Source: Aeromonas jandaei
Lineage (GTDB): Bacteria > Pseudomonadota > Gammaproteobacteria > Enterobacterales > Aeromonadaceae
NCBI RefSeq assembly: GCF_037890695.1
Contig: NZ_CP149571.1
Span: forward strand, 3,998,001 to 4,062,000
Direction: 5' to 3'
DNA length: 64,000 bases
The translations under genes were made by a program, and so were the position numbers. Numbering within the stretch: the stretch's first letter is position 1; each line of letters opens with the position of its first letter. Positions 35,137 to 42,768 of the stretch are shown in pieces. Below the pieces are notes generated by a model. The model worked only from the letters and a program-made list of their open reading frames with translations, did no database searches and had not been told where the DNA came from.

Positions 35137-36327
35137 TTACACCACCTCCCCCAGCGCACCGATCAGGGCGTCGAGCCCTTGGTCAACCTTCGAGCGCGGG
35201 CAGCCGACGTTGAGGCGGATATAGCCTGTGCCTTCCGGGCCATAGGTGTCACCGCGCATGATGGCGACCCGGTATTTCTCCACCAGCAAGGTTTGCAGCG
35301 CATCCATCCGCTCGGGGGAGTCGATGCCAAGGCCGCGCAGGTCAATCCAGGCGAGATAGGTTCCCTCGGGCACCCGATAGTCAATGGCGGGGAAAGCGGC
35401 GTTGAGCCGCGCCGCCACATGGGCGAGGTTGCCGTGCAGGTAGTTTTTCAGGGCATCGAGCCAGGTAGCGCCGTCCCGATAGGCACTGATATGGGCCAGC
35501 ACCCCGAGAATGGGCGGCGATGAGAGGCCGTGGGCCGCCTTGAGCCGCTGCAGATAGGCGGCCCGCGCCGCTGCGTTGGCGATAAAGGCGTAGGCGCCGC
35601 CAAGGGCGGGAATATTGAAGGATTTGGAGCCCGAGCTCACCAGCGCCCAGTGATCGTCCGGTGCCACCTCGCTCCACGGCAGGTAGCGGGCAAAGCTCAC
35701 ATCCATATGGATGTCGTCCGAGATGACCTTGACCCCATGGCGCTGGCAGATAGCGGCCATCCGGCCGAGTTCATCCCGCGTCCAGACCCGGCCGGTGGGG
35801 TTGTGGGGGCTGCAGAGCAGCAAAATCCGGCAATCGGGACGAGCCGCTTGCTGCTCGAAACATTGCCAGTCGATCTGGTAACTCCCCTCTGCTTTTTTGA
35901 GCGGGCAAGGCAGCAGCACCCGGTCGTTGGCAGCCAGCATATTGCCGAAGGCGTCATAGGCGGGGGTATGCACCAGCACCCCTTCGCCCGGCGCCGACCA
36001 GAGGCTCACCAGCTGGGCAATCACATAGATGACCGAGGGGCCGTAAACCAGCGTCTCGGGGTCGAGGCTCGCGCCGTAGCGGTGGGCAAACCAGTCGCTC
36101 ACCGCCCCCTTGAAGTCGTCGTGATTCCAGCGGCTGTAGCCAAATACCCCGTGCTCAAGGCGCTTGGCCAGGGCTGCGCGAATGCAGGGGGCGGTCTCGA
36201 AATCCATGTCGGAGATGGTAAAGGGGAGCAGATCGGCATGGCCAAAACGGTCGGCTACATAGTCCCACTGGGTGCAGTAGGTGCCGTGGCGGTCGACCAC
36301 ATGGTCGAAGTCATAAATATCGTGCAT
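35137..36327 (-). CDS. malY: PLP-dependent C-S lyase / maltose regulon modulator MalY
   Basis: Class I/II aminotransferase-fold protein of 396 residues (E. coli MalY 390) with cystathionine beta-lyase activity; in E. coli it also antagonises the maltose activator MalT. The PLP lysine lies in SSGSKSFNIPALGGAYAF, and the HNPTGRVW block binds the cofactor. Start MHDIYDFDHVVDRHGT at 36327 has GGGAG seven bases upstream; the longer reading adds 16 unlikely residues. Second gene after malX. Confidence 0.93.
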   Translation of the reverse strand: MHDIYDFDHVVDRHGTYCTQWDYVADRFGHADLLPFTISDMDFETAPCIRAALAKRLEHGVFGYSRWNHDDFKGAVSDWFAHRYGASLDPETLVYGPSVIYVIAQLVSLWSAPGEGVLVHTPAYDAFGNMLAANDRVLLPCPLKKAEGSYQIDWQCFEQQAARPDCRILLLCSPHNPTGRVWTRDELGRMAAICQRHGVKVISDDIHMDVSFARYLPWSEVAPDDHWALVSSGSKSFNIPALGGAYAFIANAAARAAYLQRLKAAHGLSSPPILGVLAHISAYRDGATWLDALKNYLHGNLAHVAARLNAAFPAIDYRVPEGTYLAWIDLRGLGIDSPERMDALQTLLVEKYRVAIMRGDTYGPEGTGYIRLNVGCPRSKVDQGLDALIGALGEVV

Positions 36328-36375
36328 GAAGTTTCTCCCTCCATAAACAGGAGGCATATTGGGAGAGGCAAACAA

Positions 36376-36393
36376 GGGGGGCTTGCGCCCCCC
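36376..36393 (-). repeat. Hairpin between malX and malY
   Basis: A perfect GGGGGG/CCCCCC stem with a six-base loop lies in the 87-base gap between malX and malY. It could reduce read-through or stabilise the malX message. No T tract follows on the minus strand. Confidence 0.5.
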
Positions 36394-36414
36394 GTTCGGA
36401 TCTTATTGGCCGGT

Positions 36415-37986
36415 TCAGGCCCCCATCAGGCTCTGCAGCTGGTTTTTCACCAGATGTACCTGCGGGCCGATCACCACCTGCAGGTTGTGCTCGTCGAGCT
36501 TGATCACCCCGATGGCGCCGTTTGCTTTCAGTACCTTGTCATCGACCCGGCTCATGTCCTGCACCGACATCCGCAGGCGGGTGATGCAGTTATCGAGCGC
36601 CAGAATGTTATCGGCGCCGCCCAGGGCGTTGAGGATGATTTCACCGTTGTAACCACTGTTGCCAGCCTTCTTGCCTGCGGGCTGGGCAGCCTCGCTGGTT
36701 TCAATCTCGCGGCCCGGGGTCTTCAGGTTAAAGCGCACGATGGCGAAGCGGAACACGCTGTAGTAGATGGCAAACCAGATGGCCGCCGCGACCGGCACCA
36801 GATACCACTTGGTGGCGGTGCCTTGCAGCACGCCGAACACCAGAAAATCGATGAGGTTGCCGTCGGTGTTGCCGATGGTGACGCCAAGCAGCCCCATGGT
36901 CATAAAGCCCAGACCTGTCAGGATGGCGTGAATAACGTAGAGTACCGGTGCCACGAACAGAAACAGGAACTCCAGCGGCTCGGTGATACCGCCGATGACG
37001 CAGGCCACCACGCCAGAGACCAGCAGCGCCTTGATCTTGCCGCGATTTTCCGGACGGGCGCAGTGATACATGGCGAGCGCCGCACCCGGCAGACCGCCGA
37101 GGAAGGCAGGCATCTTGCCCTGCGAGAGGAAGGAGGTGGCAGAGACCGAGAATCCGGAAGTGTCGGCGCAGGAGAGCTCGGCGTAGAAGATATTGAGCGC
37201 GCCGCTCACCTCGTGACCGCATACCAGCTGGGTGCCGCCCGCTTCGGTAAAGCGGATCAGCGCCACCAGAATGTGGTGCAGACCGAGCGGCAGCAGCAGA
37301 CGCTCACCGGTACCGAACAGGAAGGGGCCGAAGGAACCGGCGTGGGAGATCAGCGCCCCGATGCCGTTGATACCGGCAGCAAACCAGGGCCAGACGAACG
37401 GCACGACCAAGCCGACTACACCCAGCACCAGCGCGGTGATGATGGGCACGAAGCGAGCGCCGCCGAAGAAGGCGAGCGCATCGGGCATCTTGTAGGTGTA
37501 GAAACGGGCGTGCAATTTGGCAACGATCACCCCGACGATGATGGCCCCCAGAATCCCGGTGTCGATGGAGCTGATGCCGAGGATCGATTTCACCCCGTAG
37601 GCCTTCTCCGCCGCTGCGTCACCGATGACGTTGGCCACGGTGAGGTAGAAGTTGATGGAGAGGTTGAGCGCCGCATAGCCGACGAAACCGGCAAAGGCCG
37701 CGACCCCCTTCTCTTCCCGTGCCAGCCCGAGCGGAATGGCCACCGCAAACATCACCGGCAGGTAGATAAAGGCTACCAACCCCACCTTGGTCATCCAGAG
37801 GAACAGCAGTTGCAGCACGGTATTGTCGAGGAAAGGCATGCTCTGCTTGACCGCATCGCTGGTGAGCGAGCTGCCGACACCGAGCAGGATGCCCGAGAAG
37901 GCCAGCAGGGCGACCGGCAACATAAAGGTCTTGCCGAGGCTCTGCAGGAACTCCCAGATGGTTGATTTGGCTTGAGGCTTGGCCAT
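36415..37986 (-). CDS. malX: PTS permease IIBC MalX
   Basis: Membrane PTS permease of 523 residues, closely matching E. coli MalX (530) with maltose/glucose specificity. The IIC domain (about residues 1-410) has the GERLLLPLGLHHILVALIRFTEAGG block. The C-terminal IIB domain carries the phospho-Cys in DNCITRLRMSV. The start MAKPQAKSTIWEFLQSLGKTFMLPVAL aligns with MalX. First gene of malX-malY, under the MalI operator at 38091-38106. Confidence 0.95.
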   Translation of the reverse strand: MAKPQAKSTIWEFLQSLGKTFMLPVALLAFSGILLGVGSSLTSDAVKQSMPFLDNTVLQLLFLWMTKVGLVAFIYLPVMFAVAIPLGLAREEKGVAAFAGFVGYAALNLSINFYLTVANVIGDAAAEKAYGVKSILGISSIDTGILGAIIVGVIVAKLHARFYTYKMPDALAFFGGARFVPIITALVLGVVGLVVPFVWPWFAAGINGIGALISHAGSFGPFLFGTGERLLLPLGLHHILVALIRFTEAGGTQLVCGHEVSGALNIFYAELSCADTSGFSVSATSFLSQGKMPAFLGGLPGAALAMYHCARPENRGKIKALLVSGVVACVIGGITEPLEFLFLFVAPVLYVIHAILTGLGFMTMGLLGVTIGNTDGNLIDFLVFGVLQGTATKWYLVPVAAAIWFAIYYSVFRFAIVRFNLKTPGREIETSEAAQPAGKKAGNSGYNGEIILNALGGADNILALDNCITRLRMSVQDMSRVDDKVLKANGAIGVIKLDEHNLQVVIGPQVHLVKNQLQSLMGA

Positions 37987-38090
37987 GAAACGGCTCCTTG
38001 TGAATAGACAGCAATGTCTGCGGCTTTCCCCGTGGCTGCTCGTGGCAATTTCGACGCAGAGGCGCGGGTCAGCATCAGGTTTTGCCGAAT

Positions 38091-38106
38091 GATAAAACGT
38101 TTTATC
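38091..38106. promoter_or_regulatory. MalI operator
   Basis: A perfect palindrome GATAAAACGTTTTATC, identical to the MalI target I recall from E. coli. It lies between malX and malI, 105 bases upstream of malX and 160 bases upstream of malI. Confidence 0.88.
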
Positions 38107-38266
38107 AATTTACAAGTGCCGACAGGATCACAGAATCAGGGGCTGGCTGGCAGCAGGATCCAAATTTGTGAGCCGGATCGGCCAGATGGTGATGTAACGT
38201 TTCACTTGAGCATCTGAGCAGGTATGCTTGAGCCTCGCTTTCAACTGTCCATCGTCCGTTCGCCCT

Positions 38267-39304
38267 ATGTCGCCCAAATCCCTCTCTGCCAAAGCCACCA
38301 AGATCACCGATGTCGCCCAGCGGGCGGGAGTGTCGGTCACCACCGTCTCCATGGTGCTCAACGGCAAGGGGCGCATCTCGCCGGCCACCGCCGAGCGGGT
38401 GCAGCAGGCGATAAAGGAGCTCGACTATGTGCCCAACAGCGCCGCCGCCAACCTGCGCAGCCAGCAGTCCAATCTGGTGGGGCTGATCCTGCGCGACATC
38501 ACCGACCCCTTCTATACCGAGGTGACCGCCGGGGTGAGCGAGGTGCTGGAGCAGCAGGGCTATCTGCTGTTTCTGACCCAGTGCGGCCACAGCCCGGAGC
38601 GGCTGCAGCAGAGCATCCACTCCCTGTCACGGCAAGGGGTGGCGGGCATAATCTTCAATCCGGTGCGCGGCGCGGCGGCCAAAACCCTGGAGACCCTGCT
38701 CGATTCCGAGCTGCCGGTGGTGTGCGCCGCCCGCTCCTACTATCGGGATGACGTGGACTTTATCGGCCCCGACAACACCCACGCCGCCAAGCAGGCCACC
38801 ACCTACCTTATCGAGCAGGGCCACCGCCATATCGCCTACGTCGGCGGGCGGGCCGACTCCCTCACCCGCGCCGAGCGGATCGGCGGCTACTGCGCCAGCC
38901 TGCTGCAATATGGCCTCCCCTTCAAACCGGAGTGGGTACTGGAGTGCGAGCGCACCCAGCGCAGCGCCGCCGACACCATCGCCCAACTGCTGCACCAGCA
39001 CCCCAAGGTGACCGCCGTGCTCTGCCACTACCCCGAGGTGGCCCTCGGCGCCATCTATGGCGTCGAGGCGAGCGGCCGCACCGTGGGCAAGGACAACTAC
39101 ATCGGCCAGCAGGTGGCCCTGCTCGGTTTTGACGACGTGGCGGAGGCCGAACTCACCTCCCCCGCCCTCACCTTTGTCAGCTCACCGGCCCGCGAAATCG
39201 GCCGTCAGGCAGCAAGGCGCCTGCTGACCCGGATGCAGCAACCCGATCTCGCCCCCAACCGCCATATCATCACCCCCAATCTACAAAAGCGGGAGTCGGC
39301 CTGA
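38267..39304 (+). CDS. malI: LacI-family repressor MalI
   Basis: Transcription repressor of 345 residues divergent from malXY. The helix-turn-helix is ITDVAQRAGVSVTTVSMVLNGKG at about residues 13-35, followed by the hinge helix and a periplasmic-binding-protein-like sensor domain (LVGLILRDITDPFYTEV, YVGGRADSLTRAER). Start MSPKSLSAKATKITDVA at 38267 is typical; an upstream ATG at 38228 would add 13 residues. Confidence 0.93.
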   Translation: MSPKSLSAKATKITDVAQRAGVSVTTVSMVLNGKGRISPATAERVQQAIKELDYVPNSAAANLRSQQSNLVGLILRDITDPFYTEVTAGVSEVLEQQGYLLFLTQCGHSPERLQQSIHSLSRQGVAGIIFNPVRGAAAKTLETLLDSELPVVCAARSYYRDDVDFIGPDNTHAAKQATTYLIEQGHRHIAYVGGRADSLTRAERIGGYCASLLQYGLPFKPEWVLECERTQRSAADTIAQLLHQHPKVTAVLCHYPEVALGAIYGVEASGRTVGKDNYIGQQVALLGFDDVAEAELTSPALTFVSSPAREIGRQAARRLLTRMQQPDLAPNRHIITPNLQKRESA

Positions 39305-39425
39305 GCTGGCTGGGCAAGCCTGCAGCAGCGCAAAACGTGAGGCTGCTCACTGCGCCGGCAAGGAGAGATTGAGTGCCAAGTGAAGAGAAATATGATGGGC
39401 GTCCACTCTCTTCACGAGCCTTTTT

Positions 39426-39689
39426 ATGAGCAACCCGCACGACCAGAATCCACCGAGTGAAATCCATCGCTGTGACAAATGCAGGGAGCGCACCCGCCAT
39501 ATCGTGGTGCTGGTCGCCCGCGATCACAGCCAGGACATCATGCCCAAGGATCCGCGCAAAGCCTTCTGGCAAGCCTTTACTTCCAGCAGCATCACCAACT
39601 GGGCGTTTGGTGAAACACTGGCCTACCAGACCACCCATGTAAAACATCTAATTTGCGAACGCTGCGGGGAGAAGTTTCTGGAGTATTGA
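39426..39689 (+). CDS. Small zinc-ribbon-like protein of unknown function
   Basis: Protein of 87 residues with two CxxC pairs, Cys16/Cys19 and Cys77/Cys80 (HRCDKC and LICERCGEKF), which could bind one zinc ion. No function is assigned. No good ribosome-binding site precedes the ATG. Confidence 0.65.
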   Translation: MSNPHDQNPPSEIHRCDKCRERTRHIVVLVARDHSQDIMPKDPRKAFWQAFTSSSITNWAFGETLAYQTTHVKHLICERCGEKFLEY

Positions 39690-40008
39690 CGGCTCCAGCC
39701 TGTCATCCGTCACACAAACAACCGAATCAAGTCCCGCCATCAAGCAAGTAGTTTGTTGATCCTTGGCAGGTTTTTACCTGCTGCCGGTTTTGCATCGCCC
39801 CCACCTTGATTACCATGGCTCACTTGGCAACCGGGATTGGGAAGGGCGTTGCCGAGATCGCTCTGGCCACCATAGCGCCATCCCCTCCCACCACATCGCC
39901 GGTTAACAGCAGCAGAGTGGAGGCTGTCGTCCAGGGGCGGTAGCGTGCCGATTGGCGACACCTGGGCCACAACCCCCTCTCCAGTAATCCACAAGGATCC
40001 CCGCCGTT
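39690..40008. other. Intergenic stretch of 319 bases
   Basis: No credible gene. It holds a small hairpin GCAGGT-TTTT-ACCTGC at 39766-39781 and GC-rich sequence. Nothing else seen. Confidence 0.5.
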
Positions 40009-40725
40009 ATGTTTGAGTACGTCGAAAAACTGCAAGCGCGCATTGCTACCATGGTCAGTCAGAACGAAGCCGGGATCCGGCAGGCGGCCCACTGGTTTAG
40101 CGAGGCCATCGTTCACAACAAGATGATCCATATGCTGGGCACCGGGCACTCACATATGGTCGGGCTGGAGGGGTTTATCCGTGCCGGTGGCCTTGGCAAT
40201 ATCAACGCCGTGCTCGACTCCACCGTCACCACCGCCGATGGAGCCCTGCGCAGCTCGGCGCTGGAAAAACTGCCCGGGCTTGCCGCCATTTTGTGGGAGG
40301 ATCAGCCGATTGCGCCGGGGGATCTGATGGTGGTCATCTCCAATTCGGGGCGCAACGCTCTGCCCATCGAGTGGGCCCAGCTTGCCAGAGCGCGCGGCCA
40401 CAAGGTGATCGCTATTACCTCAGTGGCACAATCGGCGCAAAACCCGAGTCGTCACCCTTCTGGCCAAAAACTGATGGAGCTGGCCGATCTGGTACTGGAC
40501 AACTGCGTGCCGCCGGGCGATGGCCTGTGCGAGGTCAATGATCGGGTCACTGGCGCCTTCTCCTCCATCTCCGGCATGGTGCTGATCAATACGCTGGTAG
40601 TCGAAGCGCAGAAACTGGCGCTGGCACAAGGCGTCACCCCGCTTATTTTCTCCAGCCAGAATGTGGATGGCTTTAATAACGATGATGTTTACCACCATTT
40701 CCAAGGGCGATTGAAGTCGATGTAA
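40009..40725 (+). CDS. SIS-domain sugar-phosphate binding protein (UPF0309-like)
   Basis: Cytosolic protein of 238 residues with a single SIS fold: MLGTGHSHMVGLEGFIRAGG near residue 44 and MVVISNSGRNALPIEWAQ near residue 107 form the sugar-phosphate pocket. It is related to phosphoheptose isomerase-like and sugar isomerase SIS proteins. The substrate is not apparent. The gene seems to stand alone. Confidence 0.85.
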   Translation: MFEYVEKLQARIATMVSQNEAGIRQAAHWFSEAIVHNKMIHMLGTGHSHMVGLEGFIRAGGLGNINAVLDSTVTTADGALRSSALEKLPGLAAILWEDQPIAPGDLMVVISNSGRNALPIEWAQLARARGHKVIAITSVAQSAQNPSRHPSGQKLMELADLVLDNCVPPGDGLCEVNDRVTGAFSSISGMVLINTLVVEAQKLALAQGVTPLIFSSQNVDGFNNDDVYHHFQGRLKSM

Positions 40726-40750
40726 GCAATTAAGATATTGTCGCGGTAAA

Positions 40751-40784
40751 CGTTGGGCTTCACTTCGTTCAGCTCCAACCAACG
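40751..40784. repeat. Short palindromic element, copy A
   Basis: CGTTGG...CCAACG arms surround the core TTCACTTCGTTCA (40759-40771). The same 13-base core recurs at 42244-42256 inside a different stem. Confidence 0.6.
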
Positions 40785-40830
40785 ATGTTTGGCCCAAAAT
40801 ACGAGATGTTCCAGAAAAGAGCACTCATAG

Positions 40831-41346
40831 ATGAAACGTATTCTGATTATTGGCAACTCGGGATCGGGCAAGAGCTGGTTGGCGGCTCGATTGGCTGAGG
40901 GGTTAACTATCCACGAGGTCAATCTGGACACCATTGTCTGGCAGCCGGGCGGCTTTAACCAAAAACGGTCCCAGCATGAGATTGATCATGCCATTCAAAC
41001 ACTTGCTCAAGAGCCCTCATGGGTGGTCGAAGGGGTATTTGGTGCCTTGGCCGAGCAACTGCTTGATGCCGCTGATACCGTGCTCTTTCTGGATCTCGAC
41101 TGGTCAGTATGCCGTGATTCACTGCTATCGCGTGGATCACAAAGTGCCAGACAACGGGATACAGTGGCCGCCGAAGAGAGCTTTCAACAACTGCTGGTGT
41201 GGGCATCTGAATATGGGCAGCGAGCCGGTAAAAGCTCTCGCCAATTCCATCGCGAGCTGTTTGATCGATTCCCAAACGACAAGCACCGTTTTACGACTCG
41301 GGCAGAGGTAAATAGCTATCTCACGCACCTGACCACTCATAGCTAA
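40831..41346 (+). CDS. P-loop kinase-like protein (adenylate kinase/FlaR-like)
   Basis: Protein of 171 residues with Walker A IIGNSGSGKS at residues 6-15 and a hydrophobic strand DTVLFLDLDWSVCRDSLL in the middle. It resembles small P-loop topology-modulation or FlaR-like proteins. The substrate is unknown. It is followed by an APH-like gene 11 bases later, probably an operon. Confidence 0.8.
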   Translation: MKRILIIGNSGSGKSWLAARLAEGLTIHEVNLDTIVWQPGGFNQKRSQHEIDHAIQTLAQEPSWVVEGVFGALAEQLLDAADTVLFLDLDWSVCRDSLLSRGSQSARQRDTVAAEESFQQLLVWASEYGQRAGKSSRQFHRELFDRFPNDKHRFTTRAEVNSYLTHLTTHS

Positions 41347-41357
41347 CGGAGTAGAGG

Positions 41358-42134
41358 ATGACGCAACAGGAGCTGGCGAAAATGGGGGGCGCTTCGGTAA
41401 ATCTCCAGTTGCTGGATGGCAAACCCTGTATCAGAAAAAGCGGCGCATCGCTTGTCGAGCGCCATTTCTACCAACGCGCCGCACTGCATTTGAGCGGACT
41501 CAACACTCCTGCCCTGCTCAAGGTCGAAGGGGAGACCCTGTTCCTTGAGCAGATCCCTCATCCGGTCACGCTCACGCAGTTGCACCACAACGAACAGACC
41601 TTTGCTCAGCTGGCCAGCCTGCATAACGCCAACTATCAGCCCGACTTTGCGGTGAAAACTCACGGCTGGTCGCTCGTCGACACCAACGAGGCGCTCTCTG
41701 TACTCTGCTTGCCGGAAGCGGTAAACGAGAAGATCCGCCATATCCAGCAACTTGGTCACGAACTATTCGAGGAGTCATGCCTGATTTCGGGAGATAGCAA
41801 TGAGGGCAACTGGGGCACCCGCAACAATGGTGAGCTGGTGTTATTTGACTGGGAGCGATTTGGTTATGGCAGTCCGGCCATCGATCTGGCCCCGCTGGTG
41901 CCGCGGATGGGTTCGCTGGCTGAATATGAAACCATCATTGAACGCTATCTACGCCACAGTTCGCTTCTCTCTGGCGACCGGTTGCTACGCCATCTCGTCA
42001 TGGCCAAGTGCTGGCTGATTATTGAAGTCACCAATCTGCTGACCAGAAGAGAGAAGCCGCAGGCACAGCAATATCTGGAGTGGTATCGACAACAAGTACC
42101 CCACTGGCTGGAGTCGGTGGCGCATATGGTGTAG
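41358..42134 (+). CDS. Aminoglycoside phosphotransferase/choline kinase-like protein
   Basis: Protein of 258 residues with the APH-fold C-lobe: LISGDSNEGNW (catalytic loop Asp and Asn) and VLFDWERFGYGSPAIDLA (metal-binding Asp). The His that normally precedes the catalytic Gly-Asp (HGD) is replaced by Ser. It may phosphorylate a small molecule; resistance activity should not be assumed. RBS GGAGTAGAGG precedes the ATG. Confidence 0.75.
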   Translation: MTQQELAKMGGASVNLQLLDGKPCIRKSGASLVERHFYQRAALHLSGLNTPALLKVEGETLFLEQIPHPVTLTQLHHNEQTFAQLASLHNANYQPDFAVKTHGWSLVDTNEALSVLCLPEAVNEKIRHIQQLGHELFEESCLISGDSNEGNWGTRNNGELVLFDWERFGYGSPAIDLAPLVPRMGSLAEYETIIERYLRHSSLLSGDRLLRHLVMAKCWLIIEVTNLLTRREKPQAQQYLEWYRQQVPHWLESVAHMV

Positions 42135-42141
42135 TCCGTAG

Positions 42142-42167
42142 GTTCGAATAGCGCAGCGTATTCGAAC
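42142..42167. repeat. Palindromic element with GCGCAGCG loop
   Basis: Perfect nine-base arms GTTCGAATA/TATTCGAAC flank GCGCAGCG, a few bases after the APH-like gene. It may act as a terminator-like hairpin or be a dispersed intergenic repeat. Confidence 0.6.
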
Positions 42168-42236
42168 GTTCGCGTTATCACCTCTCTCTTTTCGGCCATC
42201 CCCGCTCTTGCCACCACCCAGCCTGCCCAAACAAGC

Positions 42237-42263
42237 GGTGCAATTCACTTCGTTCATTGCACC
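42237..42263. repeat. Short palindromic element, copy B
   Basis: Eight-base arms GGTGCAAT/ATTGCACC enclose CACTTCGTTC. It shares the core TTCACTTCGTTCA with copy A at 40751-40784. Confidence 0.6.
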
Positions 42264-42707
42264 CTACGGTGCGCCGATGGCTGTGGTTGTTCTTGCCCAT
42301 TGTGGTGAGCTGTCTGGCACCGATGGCGCAACTCATTTCTCCAGCTTGCTCTGCTCACGCCTCCCCTGCGTCCGCCCCTCGCTTCCCGCCAGCGGGGCCA
42401 TTTCTGTGCGTTGGCTCACATCCCACCGCCGTTTTTCACCTCACAAATTTATAGGAAGAGCACTCCCATTCTCTGAGTAAAAAATCACCACACGGCCAAG
42501 GCGCTGAACCACGACAAAACACAACTGATTGATTTTAATCATCAATAAAAATATGAGTGATTCAATCTTCCCCCGTCTCAGCAGCTCTTCAGCTTTGCGA
42601 TCAGGGTCACACTCAAGGTGATGGCGCACAAAAATCCAGTTATTCGCACATTTGTCCGATAGGGTGACCTCTGCCCCGGCGCGATAATAGTCGGGTCAAT
42701 TTTGTCT

Positions 42708-42756
42708 GCATGCCGGCCTGCAAGGGCGGCATGCCAACAGGCTCCGGCAACGGAGC
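42708..42756 (+). promoter_or_regulatory. Tandem hairpins in the fruA leader
   Basis: Two hairpins stand just before the fruA ribosome-binding site: GCATGCCG/CGGCATGC (42708-42734) and GCTCCG-GCAA-CGGAGC (42741-42756). The GGGGAGAG site begins right after. They may affect translation or mRNA stability. Confidence 0.45.
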
Positions 42757-42768
42757 GGGGAGAGCGCC

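Larger units (their letters stand above)
42168..42768. other. Intergenic stretch upstream of fruA
   Basis: No credible gene across about 600 bases. It contains palindromic copy B (42237-42263) and two hairpins next to the fruA start (42708-42756). No clear Cra or CRP site was found by eye. Confidence 0.5.

Noticed and set aside
35530..37965. 811-codon open frame opposite malY and malX
   Set aside because: Antisense shadow of malX/malY, His/Gln-rich and without domain features.
38160..38215. CRP site for malX/malI
   Set aside because: Only one half (TGTGA) is convincing; the second half matches poorly.
42208..42480. 90-codon open frame upstream of fruA
   Set aside because: Crosses a palindromic repeat, has no ribosome-binding site and a composition unlike neighbouring genes.
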